64,000 nucleotides of DNA from NCBI GenBank assembly GCA_949357655.1, contig CASHTG010000015.1, forward strand, positions 2,914,001 to 2,978,000, in the 5' to 3' direction. This DNA comes from Parascedosporium putredinis (lineage: Eukaryota; Ascomycota; Sordariomycetes; Microascales; Microascaceae). The notes beneath the pieces were generated by a model. It was not told the DNA's origin. It was given only the letters and a program-made list of their open reading frames with translations, and made no database searches. Of the stretch, positions 46,501-57,484 are shown piece after piece. Position 1 is the first letter of the stretch, and each line of letters begins with the position of its first letter. The position numbers and the translations under genes are program-made.

Positions 46501-49500
46501 GGAAGAAGAAGAAAACAAAAAAGGCCAGAGGGATACTGCTTCTGCCCACCAACCCATCCTTCCCCCGTTCTGCCGTGACCTTGTGCTGGGCTTCCCGCAT
46601 TTTAGGGTGTGTTCTGGTCCTCGTTCGTAGGAACTTTATACCCCCATTCCCTGAGCCTGCTGTTTCCCCTCCCTGTTGGCCTCACCACATCTGGCCTGAC
46701 AACCTTCAAGCGTGGGAGTTCTCGGTAGAGCCCTTAACGACATGCATGGTAAATAACTTGTCTATCTCAGCCGCCCTCGGTGAGAAGTTGGGGGTAACGA
46801 GTCAGGATGTTTACTCGGGCCTGATCAAGAACCTGAAGATTTCGATGGATCAAGCAACAGCGAGCGCGTGCTCCCCATGGGTCACCTGAGATGCCAGCAG
46901 AAGGGTTGGTGGGACCTCCTCAAGTGGTGGTCAGTATCAAGTGGGGGAAGGGTTCAAGGTTCGTTGCAGCGATGATGGAGCTCCCCAACGGCCACCCACC
47001 CCCTTTCCCCTTATTTGGCTAGCCCCTCCTCCTCCCGTTTGCTGTCACTTCAACCTCCACAAGGTTCCCCAGCGTAACCCGGCGAAGCTTTGGAGTTAAT
47101 TCTAGCGTTGACCTAATATATCACTAGCTCTCTTGTATAAACCCCTCATACGGGGTATGTATTAGCCGTCCATGCCAAAAAAGAAGAAAAAAATGGCAAG
47201 ATAAGATAATAGCCAAGACTCGATTCTGTCGAAAGCTGCGCGTGGGAAGCCGCCCCGAAGCCATACCCATTTCTTGGCCGACTGCTCAAGCCACCCTCAT
47301 GTTAAGCCTGTGCTACCACCCTTGTCTCGGCTTCGTCGAAGATATTCATGGCGTGCGGAGATGCCTTGCACCGTGCAGGGATGTATGTTTTAGACACACC
47401 CAACCAGGCGGGACATCGACAAGTTTCCACGCGAAGGAGCTTTCCGAGGAAAGGAAGAAAAAAAAAGGATGAAAAAAAGACCATAGCTAGCATGTCTCAT
47501 CTCAACGGCCCCGACCCCCTCAGTTGAAATACATGCTTGCAGGTAGCAACCACGACTGATCTCGACGTATCGTCCGAGCGACAGCGTTCGTCCCATCCTC
47601 CACCAACGAACCTGGTCGCAGTTTTCTGAAACGTCAAAGATTCGCCCTTGAAGAGCTGCCATAAGGATTACGTATTTCTTCGGCCCATGCCTTTGCACAT
47701 TGTCCTCGTGCAATAGCTCTCGAGTTCCCCTTCAAGCCTCACGTGCATTTGATGGCCGAAGTGGGCCGGGAGATCCTTCACTCGTTGCCATCTTTTTCTG
47801 TGCTTCCTCCTTTCCGTCTTCAACCCCCTTCTCGCACATGGGCGAAGTACATGTATCTGCACCTCGCAAGGCCCTTGCCGGCTCCGCGGCTGCATGTCGA
47901 TAGCAACCACCCCAACTCCGCATCAGCAAGCCTTCCCGCCCTCGCCCACGCCATCGCCTCCCCTTTCGAGGTGTGCCCTCCTTTTGGTGCCATCCACCAA
48001 CACTAACACCTCACCTCGCAGGGCGAATGCGAAGGGAATGGTGTCCAAAGTAGCACATGGGACCCTCCGCGTAGTTTGATTGCCGGCCCACGTCGTGCAC
48101 GATGCATGGCTCACCCTCTAAATACACCTACAGACGCAGCGCAGGCGTCGAGGACTCTTTACGGCGGCAATAGATGCAATAATACCTACCCCGGAAAAGA
48201 AAAATCCAACCCCATCGCCAGCTTTCCCGTGCGCACTCCCCCAAAACGAATCCTCGAATCCGCTGCCCCCTCAACACTTGTGACACCGCATGTAGGCGAC
48301 GATTTATCTCCAATCCCTTCTTACCCCCGTCGTAGATCGGCGCCTGGACAAGCCCCTCGAACGAGGATCATCAAGCTTCAGTCGCATGTAGAAATCCATC
48401 TAGAAGCATCTTCGTTCCCTAGTGGGAAGCCCAGCCAATGGACTTCCGAGTGCTTCCATCACCCGCCGGATGAGACTAATCAAGACAGTGCCTGCTCATA
48501 AGAACAATTAGGAGACTATGTACGTAGAAAAATGTGACATTCTTCACTTCCACCCGCCGTCGCCTTCCGTCCCAGGGATACTCTAATAGGCACTAGGGCA
48601 AGAGCATTGTCCCTTCTTTGAACCGATCCCAGGACGCCACCACTCCGCGCTCGAGAACGTGTATCATCGGCGTGCCTTCTGCTGTGCCTTCTCCGCTTTC
48701 TGGTGTGCTTTTCTTGGTCCCCGGCTCGATCTGCTTTTGTGCATCTCCGTCCCCTCGTATAAGCCGATGGAGTTTTAGAAAAACAAACATCTACTATTTA
48801 CTTCATGTCTGGCGGGTTCCCGTCCTGCGGCGATGATTGGAAGGAGATCAATATCGCTCGTCGGTGCTAAGTGTCCTCCTCTGGAAGGTGCCTCGTAACA
48901 TTTCGGCGCAGTGCGTTGCTCGTGACAAAGAAGGGGGGGACATGTGCTCCATCGCTCCATAGACTGTAGGAACCCCTTTGTTGATATCGGCCGCCCCTTC
49001 CTCCTGAACAGGGCCCGAAATGGGATCTTCTGTCCCGCCCTCGGCACCACTTTAACAAAAAGAAGTAGAAGGTTCCCCAGCCCATCCGCGTGCCCAAGCC
49101 AAGTCCATCACCACCTACCCACCCCGCAGCCGCCATGCTGGGATTTGAAATCACTTCAATGTTGTGAGGTTGCGGGGCGTTGGCACATTCATATTGCATC
49201 CGGTAGGGAAACGGAGAGCGCAACGCAGACATCCATCCCACAATGGTGGCACCTACAACGCCCACCCCCATCATTGATGGATGTACACACCAGCACGTCT
49301 TTCTGGAACGAGAGGGAGGAACGGAGAAGGGGGTTGAGCGTAGGCGGCACGATAGACGCCAGCAAAGGACGCCTGCCTTGGGATTTTCTCATTACCGATT
49401 CGGACTTTTTCGCCTTGCTCTCTCCACCACCCACATCTCGACGTGCTATTTTGGGCACTTACACGCCCCACACATGCTACGGATATTTGGTCATTTACTC

Positions 49501-52017
49501 AAATTGAGGCTACCACATTGTGCGTAGCTTGAACAGCTCGAGTGGTTCGCCTCCCTGCATACGTACATCTTGCATACCGCTTGCATCAAGGAGGCCATAG
49601 TGCCCCTTAGGGACCTAGCCAGCTAGCTGAGGGAAGTGAACGAGCCCAACGTCAATTGGCCTCGTCCCTTTTTCTACCCCATTCCCTTGCGCGACGCCTC
49701 GTCGTTCGTTGATTATGCGTGCTGTCGTGCCTATTCAGCCACCTTCCTTTTGCCTTCGCAACATCAATTGATCTCTTAACATTTAGGTGATAATCGTCCC
49801 CCCTTTTCTTCACAACGTACATATAGATTCGACCCGTCATTTTCCTTGGCCGCTCCTGTTAAACCCACAAAAATCGGTGCACTCCGCTATAGACTAATTT
49901 TAACACAATTTCATAAAAAGGCAGGGGAGTGAGCGGGAGAAGGACGGCTGGGGATGGTGGCCATGACCTTTCCTGATTCGCAGCAATTTTCACAACAAGA
50001 TGCAAAACCCGGATTCATAGAGCACCGCCCCCGCAAACGCCTTCATCCATTGGAAGAGGGAGATCAAATCTCAGCAGAGCCCTCCATCCGGCTCCGTGGT
50101 CACTCCACCATTCGGCCCTGATGTGACATACCTGGTTCAATCCTCCCTCTTTTCCCTCCCCTTCTCACCGTTTCTCCGCTGTCTATTTCCCCAGCCTTGT
50201 CTCACTGCCTAACGCACCTTCAGCACATCGCCCACGTTCGGGTTTCTCCGCCTGTGCACCTCCTTGGTCAGGGAGACGCAGGTTTGACAAGCGGGGAAAG
50301 TGGGTGCCGTCCACCCTTCACGTCAGCTTCACTCCTCTAGGAACTTCATAGCAATTTCTGATACCTTGGTAGAAGAGGCGGTAATGGGAGATATCAAAAA
50401 AGTTTGGGACGTCAATGAATACTCTGGGTTGTACTACTAGCTTTTGTCGTAGTTAACGTTTCGTCCTGGCCCACAAAATGCTACCTCGACACCCTATAGC
50501 TCAAATATTACTATCAATGCTCCCTTAACGAACGAGCTTTATTCGCCTATACCTTAGTTGGCAACGCTGAGGTCTTGTGACCAGACCTTCGTTACAAGAC
50601 CCGTACCGTCTCTTCCTCCACAAGCTACTCATGTGGTGGATCTGTCTAAATGGATGCTGTCATCGGGGGATATTACTCTCCGGTCCTCGCTTGTTCTACA
50701 CCCCGCCGAACCGAGCCGCACGTATCGTCGACATGAATGCGTTTGCTGTGAGGCGAAGGAGAGAGCAAGCGCAGGGGCATCACATGCCACATCATTCGAG
50801 TTTATTCATAGTTAGGGAACGCCCCCGGCTTCCAAGAATCCTTGTTCTCCAAATACATGTATACTTAGCAGGCTCTCAAAATGCACTCAAGAAGGACAAC
50901 GCGTAGATTCGAAACCCACCACAGGCAGCTAACAATGACAAGCCGCTCCCCACAAGACCTAGGCGAAGAGAATAGTAAAGGGGAGTGAGCGGCCGCACTC
51001 GATTCTCCCACGCACGTGGCTTAAAATACTTCGGGCGGTCCTCGGTAGAGGCTTGCCGAAATGTCCTGCAATGGTAGATGGGTGGTGGGCGCACTAATAT
51101 TGGGACGGAATCATGCGGCCTGGGGAAGGTGCACCGACAGTAACTTTCTCTATCCTAGCTACAATATGCCTGTGTCCCCTCAAATCCTCGTTGTCCTCCA
51201 AGCTTCCCCGGTGATACAAGGCTTACAGGCGGGTTTGGGTAAAGGTCCAGCCAAGCCAACACAAGTCCTGCCGATACACAGTGCTCCGTGACACCTCCTG
51301 TATTGATCAATGATGTAGTGTAGAGAGACGATGGCCCTTGTTCTCGGATCCTCTCTTCTTCGGAGAGTGGTTCGAGATCGACAAGGAACATACAGCAAGT
51401 TTGGCACCAGGTAGTCATGACTTAGAAGGACCTGGTTGATACATGTACGCCGGAGAGCTAGGGTAGGCCTTTTCGTGCCGTAATTCCCCCGTCCCCTCCC
51501 TCTCCCCTTCAACGGCTCATCACCAATGACCGAGCCAAGCCCAGCTGGAAATTTCGAGCTGACCTTGAAATGACCGTTGCGACTCATAAGCTCCATCCCG
51601 CTGTGGCAAATTTGATAGCTGTCGGACCCCGCGAAATACCCCCGGCGTTCCTGGTACTTGAATGCTGTAACGGTCCACGCATTGTGGAGTCACGTTCACT
51701 CGAGAAATAGGATTCCGAGCTAGCCCTGGCAGGAGAGTTCCTCTTCCGTCCGGACAGACGCTGGAGGATGAAAGCGCATTCCCAATCCGGCCAGAACAGG
51801 TGGATTGGTGGCTTTGAAGAAGGGACGAAGGAACATTTAGTGGTGGAGGTGGGCAAGGTGGGGAAGGTCAGTGACAGGTGCAGCGGGATCGGGAATCCAG
51901 GCCCTGCGCGGGGACATGCATGCAGGCTCGAAACTGGATGAAGCGTCAACTCCACCCCTCCCCTTCAAGTTGAACTGGGCTGCCAGATTTAGCAAGAAAA
52001 GGGTATGGAGATGGACC

Positions 52018-52032
52018 AAAAAAAAAAAAAAA
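52018..52032. repeat. Homopolymer of 15 A
   Basis: A run of 15 adenines followed by A/G-rich sequence, in intergenic DNA. Confidence 0.85.
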
Positions 52033-52168
52033 GAAGAAGAACGAATAAGGAAGAAGGTGGTTTGGCTTGCGCTGCGACTACGACAACGATGCCTGATCTG
52101 CCGGGAACGTCCAGTATGAGGGGCTACCCAGAGGAGTGACCTTGAAAAATGAAAGGGGAAAAAGAAAA

Positions 52169-52201
52169 AGACACAGAGTCAAAGTTAGAGACACAGAGTC
52201 A
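52169..52201. repeat. Short direct repeat
   Basis: Two exact copies of AGACACAGAGTCA, 20 bases apart start to start. No associated mobile element is seen. Confidence 0.75.
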
Positions 52202-55200
52202 GAAGAATGAGACGTGCCGAATGCGACGAGAAGAACGAAATCGAACATAAAAGCTCAAAGGAGTTTACTCCGCACGACGTGCGGCAGACACGAGACGTAC
52301 TCACATGTTAGATGTGGTCTATTTGGGCGAGGTACTTGGGAGCTTACCACGGTAGTGCAACGTGATGATTGCCCCCAGGCGACATGCTAATAGTCGGTCA
52401 GCGTCTCGGGTGATAACTCCTGGCCCATCTAGAATCCTCCAGACCCCTCGCTGTCTGCTCTCTTCCTCTCGACACTATTCTAGCGACAGAGTACGAGGAC
52501 GCTATGGTGCTGTCATGGTCCATCCAATGGCATCATCAAGGCCGTAGATATGGCCGGATTGAGTGATGATGCCACCAAACGGGTTGTAACAAGAGATACT
52601 TCGAGGTTGGGTGGGGCGCGCCTGCCTCTCGAAAAGGACGGGGACGCCCAGAACACCCTGACGATAATCGATGGCCAGCCAAACCACCGTCCGGGGTGCA
52701 CTTCCCACCACCCTAGCGCCCCAGGATCGCTCGTGTCGTCCGTCGCACTCCCGCGTTCTCGCGCGATGCGTATCGTTGACGGATATTTCGCCGTCGAAGC
52801 CGGTTGGAGGCTGTTCGCTAGGGATGACTAGTTCAACCCCAGGAGACATAGCCATGGATAACGGCAGTATAAGAAAGAGACTAAACAGTAGCGAGACCTC
52901 GACTAGTCTAATCCTCCACAGATGAGACGGCGTTGAATGGATAGTCTGGTGAATAACCCGTCAATGGGAATGGGGAGCGGTCAATAAGCCCGTGGACCAT
53001 GAGCCATCGTTACTGTCCAATCGACCAGATAGTCCTGGCTTCCCCAGTCTCCTTTCCGGCCGCTTTTGGTGAACTGGACGAGCTCTCGACGAGCTTACAG
53101 TACTGAATGTATCAAACGTTGCTTCGAAGACTGCCTCCCACCTAGAAAAAGCTGGGTCGAGTCAATTGGCCATTCCAAATTCATCGATTGATGATTGCAC
53201 AAACAGCCGCGGGCGTGTGCCTCCATCCTGGCCGTAACGTTTGTGGTCAATGCAAGATGGGAACAATTAACGCTTTTGAAGCCATGTCACCCAAGAGTTG
53301 GTGGTTGCTCAACACGGCTACGTTGATTGGAGCTTTGTGCATTCTTGATACTAACGAGAGCCAACAGGACCAGGATACGTAACCCGGACCCCTTCACGTC
53401 CTCTCGAGTGGCTGCTTGCGAACCCGGGCGAGCTGCCATGACGCCCAACTGACCTGGCGATAATTTGCCCTCCACTGCTCACCAGGCACCGAGCGTAAAA
53501 GTGGAAACCACTGTACCTTCCCCGCGCTCGTGCCAGAGAAAGTCGCGGGTGTTCGGTCCTCACCTCACCGCCCTGCCAGTCATCCAAAGTCCAAGTCATT
53601 GCCATCCCCCTCGAGGCGATCTGAGACCTTCCAGAATTCTTCTCAGCGCCATCCTAGGTCGGCCCCTGCCCTAGCACTGATGCAGATCTGCATGACATTT
53701 CGCACCATGCTAGTCGTTCCGGAATACCCGGAGGAACCGATACACACGGGCTTCCAGAAGCTGCTCATCTCAACTCCCCTTCCCACCTATTTTCCCTGCA
53801 CTTCCTTCTGTTTTCGTCATCGACTGAGACAGACGGCTAGGCCTTTAGTTGGCCCCTGATTACGGACCCCCTTCAACCAGCCTTCCTTTCCCTACTCCCC
53901 CGGTGCCAAACATAGACGTCATTCTTTTTTTGGAAGGATGCATAATACAAGTAAGATATCAAGAATTTAGGTTTCCGAGAGGCCCAAGGAGACAGCGACT
54001 CTCGCGCTTTTAGTGCATCCTCGCCTTAACCCCTTCTTCCGGCCGTATCCCTCGGCACTGAGGATGAGAGCAGGCCGAGCCCTGCGGAGGACCGCTGGCA
54101 ACGACAGCAGCCAAACCCCTTCATAAGAGCCCCGAACTATGATCGACGCCCACGCGGCTTGGTGTTGGAAGGAAACTCACACAGTTTCTGGTTTCTTACG
54201 AAAATCATGCGCGACCGCTACCCATGACAGCCCTCCTCGGTCCCCGGATACCCATCCCCTTGCTCTGAAGTCATTTTGTTTTCTTTTTTCGGCCTTGGGC
54301 TCCTGGCCGCTCAAGGCCCATTGCCGTGTCCACGAACCTGGTGTGTGGTGACACGTCCGCAAAACCATGATTTGGATTCTCTCCCGAGCTCTCCTTCCCG
54401 TTCCTATCCCGGACTTCAACTTTCCTGGTCCATCAGACTCGCTTACAAGAAACAAAAGTGAGGGCCATTTCCCCGGTTGTCTCGACCAAGTTTCGTCTCC
54501 ACCATGTGCAAGTGCGAGCTGTCGTTTTCTTTCTATCTATTATTGTTTTCCCACAAGCATTGTTCCCTTTCGCCTTCCCCTCCTCGAACATCGCCTTCCT
54601 CTACCCTGGACCCGAGTTTCAAGGACATAGGGCATCGCAACTAAAGATAAACCGATGGCCGTCTTCCCTGGGGCTTCGCTAATGCGACCATCCCGAAGCC
54701 GAACCAGTCTCAACGGTAGATCCCTTCCTTCCACTCATTCGCGAACATTTGGCCCCCGCGCTTCTTGGAGCACCATACTTACTGCAAACCCTAACCCGCC
54801 TCAGCCCTCCTCCATCCGTCTGCCCTTTCCCCTACGTCTGTTCGTGACCGTAGACCTTGATAGCCATAAAGCTCAAGGTAACTTGATGTACCGTAGCGCC
54901 TAGCTAAGGGGCCCATTAGCTACCAGGCGATGTTTCTCATTTATCAGTGCTTAGTATTCTTGTGCAAGAAATGGGGCTTGTTTTAGTTCCTATCCAGCTA
55001 GCGTTTGTGCAGATTACATCGCGCCTTCAACTCAGTCACCCCCTCCCCTCCTCGGAGTTGCCATGTGTATGATATCCTGTGGCAGAGATAGTAGATAACC
55101 AGCGGTTCCCTAAGGGGCGACCAAAACCTTCGCTTACGCCGCACAGCTCTAGAAACCGGGAAGCGACGCATTTCTAGCCCACCCGGGTAGATGCGATACA

Positions 55201-55584
55201 AACGCATAGCACGTTAGGCAGAGAAGGTAAGAGGTGAGCGTCGTACTCGAGGGCGGAGTGCTACGCCAAGGAAAATCCACCGCAAGCTTGTCGACGCAAG
55301 GGGAACTGAACGCGAACAAAATTCATCAGCTTGTTTCCGGCCTTTCCCCTGGAACGTGGTGTTTGTGAGGATCTTACGAGGCTGACGCCGTGCGTTTGCG
55401 TTTATTTGGGTTGGTTGATGGACGGCGCATGTTTCTGATTCCCGATTCCTCTTGATATCTTCGGCGCGCATCCCGAGATCGCTGGATCAAGGGAGGCTGA
55501 GACAGCCTTGAACGAGCACCAGAGAACAAATGCGTCGAGCTCTCGAGAGGGGCAACACGGGCAAAGCAAGATGTGCTGGTGTCG

Positions 55585-55599
55585 TTTTTTTTTTTTTTT
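55585..55599. repeat. Homopolymer of 15 T
   Basis: An uninterrupted T run in intergenic sequence. Confidence 0.85.
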
Positions 55600-56525
55600 G
55601 GAGATGTAGCGGGGGCGTGCGGGATCCGAATATGACTAGGAGAGCAACTGGAGATCCGTGATTGCGTGTTTGTGTTTATGTGCGCGTGGTCGGTGATCAG
55701 CCCTGATCCCTCGTTTCTACCTATCTACCCTGACTTTGCTCTTGCCTTCCCCTTTCTTTTCCCCTTGTACGTTTTCACATCTCTTCGTTGGTCAGAGACC
55801 CTCATGAAGACCCAGAATTTCGAATCCAATGGTAGACTCGAAAGGGATCATCCCCACTGGAGTGGAACAACATTTGCACGAAAACAGGATATTGCATGCT
55901 CTAGAGGCGACCGACTTGCGTTCTTAGGAAGATGTATCACCTTTTGATAGTATACATGCAGTCCCAGAAGCGGAAGGCTCCTCCGTGAGTGGTGAGAGTC
56001 TCTCCTCAAAGGAGAGGGGATGTGCGAGCTAGCCGGAAGCAAGACCTTGATGAGAGGCAATGGTGTGGGCGTGGGGATAGAGGATTGGACCCTGAAAGCC
56101 ATCTATGAGCAAACTGATTCGCGTTCCACGTCCCGTCCTCGACCTCAACCGGCCGAACCAAGGGAATAAAGGAAGCAGCGTGAGGTGGCGGCGGCGAAGG
56201 CGGCGGCCTGCTTGTCTAGGCCAGCCGGCTATAGGCGTGGTATATAGGCGTGTTGTAACGGTGCTGTAACCACGGGTGATCCAAAGAGGAGCGCGGGAGG
56301 ACAGGCCACTCGAGTCATGGCATTTCGCACGAGAGGACCCCTCCCCTCCCCTCCCCCGGCTATATGACGCTCACCATTAAGTCCTTCCTGGAGTGAAAAC
56401 AAAAACATCGATCCCCAACCGCATCTTGCCAGGTGTACGGGAGGGGAGGATGCAGGAAGGGCGAGGAGGGGGGAGGGGAGAAACAGAAAAAGCAGCATGG
56501 CTGCGTATCAGAAGGCAGCGCCCCT

Positions 56526-57484
56526 TCAGGCAGGTCGGCCATCGCTTCGCATAACTTCTCGCCTCCTCTTCCACGACTGCATAAAGTATCCACCACCTCG
56601 GTGATCCATCAATACTACTGTGGACAGGCCGGTGGCCAGCAGGAAGGTGATGAGGGAGAGCCACCTCGCGCCGGTCCCCAGGCCGCAAGCTCTACTCATG
56701 GCCCCGCCCAGACTGGCGTCGAATTCCGAAAACTCCTTCGCCTCGCAGCCCCACATTTCGCGAGAGAAGATCCCCAAGTCGTACGTGAAGACGGGTCGGT
56801 TATTCGGGGCAAGGGTGTCCCTGGCGATCCGGGCTAGGGCTAGCATGCGCTCCAGCCTGAGGTGGGCGGATCTGGAGTTGAGAGCGAAGGTATAGATGGC
56901 GGACGCCATGGCCAAGATGACATTGAGCACGAGAGTGCTCACCAAAGCCAGACGGGCCCAGTACGTCGTCTAAAGCGATCTTTTGATTAGCAAACTGATA
57001 CGTCGATAGGCTCTACCCGCAGCTGGGCCCTCTCCCGCACCCGATTCTCTCGGAACGGACACCTTGAGGCCGCAAGTCCCTGTCACACACACACACACAC
57101 ACACACCTTGATAGGGCCATTCTTGGCCACGTCGACGGCGAGACCAAGGACCAAAAGTGATACAGCGATGGAAAGTGCTGCCGAGGCGATCGGCAGCTCA
57201 TCCTCATGGGGATATAAGGACTGGGGCCAATCAGCCATGAAGCCGTCTCTCTCGTCGTCCGTCCACCGTACGAAATTGGTTTCCCTGCCCCTCCTGGGCG
57301 CCGCGGCCCTTAAAGCGATTTCGGCAACGGAAATGGCTGTCATCAAAGGGGGAATGACGTATAGACATATCATTAAGGAAGGGCGTGATATGGGCGCCCA
57401 GATGGGAAGGTCGTCCGGGTCGTTGGGGTCATGTTTGCGCTGGTTGTAGAGGCTGAGCTCCACCGAGTCGGATGGTGTTGACAT
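56526..57484 (-). CDS. Four-helix membrane protein, unrecognised family
   Basis: I do not recognise this protein. Two exons (57107-57484, 56526-56969) join in phase to give 273 residues with no frameshift. There are four hydrophobic segments: about 37-60 (LMICLYVIPPLMTAISVAEIAL), 101-121 (AALSIAVSLLVLGLAVDV), 131-155 (LALVSTLVLNVILAMASAIY) and 235-253 (WLSLITFLLATGLSTVVLM). A soluble loop (61-100) carries acidic and Trp residues, and a longer loop between helices 3 and 4 has the pattern FTYDLGIFSREMWGC. The C-terminus is basic. The 137-nt intron starts within a GT microsatellite and ends ctttag. The ATG at 57484 is chosen because the base triplet before it is only a TTG. It resembles fungal integral membrane proteins in general layout; function is unknown. 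Confidence 0.7.
57084..57106. repeat. CA/GT dinucleotide microsatellite at a 5' splice site
   Basis: 23 bases of alternating C and A. On the minus strand they form the GT repeat that begins the intron of the four-helix membrane gene. Confidence 0.85.

Larger units (their letters stand above)
43576..56525. other. About 13 kb without a supported gene, upstream of velB
   Basis: This is the longest empty stretch of the window. Open frames are all below about 190 codons, overlap on both strands, and none has recognisable domains or a convincing exon series, even allowing for frameshifts. It contains a palindrome ATCAATTGAT (49763-49772), a GTACGAAGTAC motif (46126-46136), an A run (52018-52032), a short direct repeat (52169-52201) and a T run (55585-55599). 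It could be a long velB regulatory region, hold unannotated non-coding transcripts, or contain fast-evolving genes I cannot read. Confidence 0.5.

Noticed and set aside
52502..52855. Minus-strand frame of 117 codons starting MAMSPGVELV
   Set aside because: The text is fairly balanced, but a plus-strand frame covers the same bases and no exons extend it, so I do not support it as a gene.
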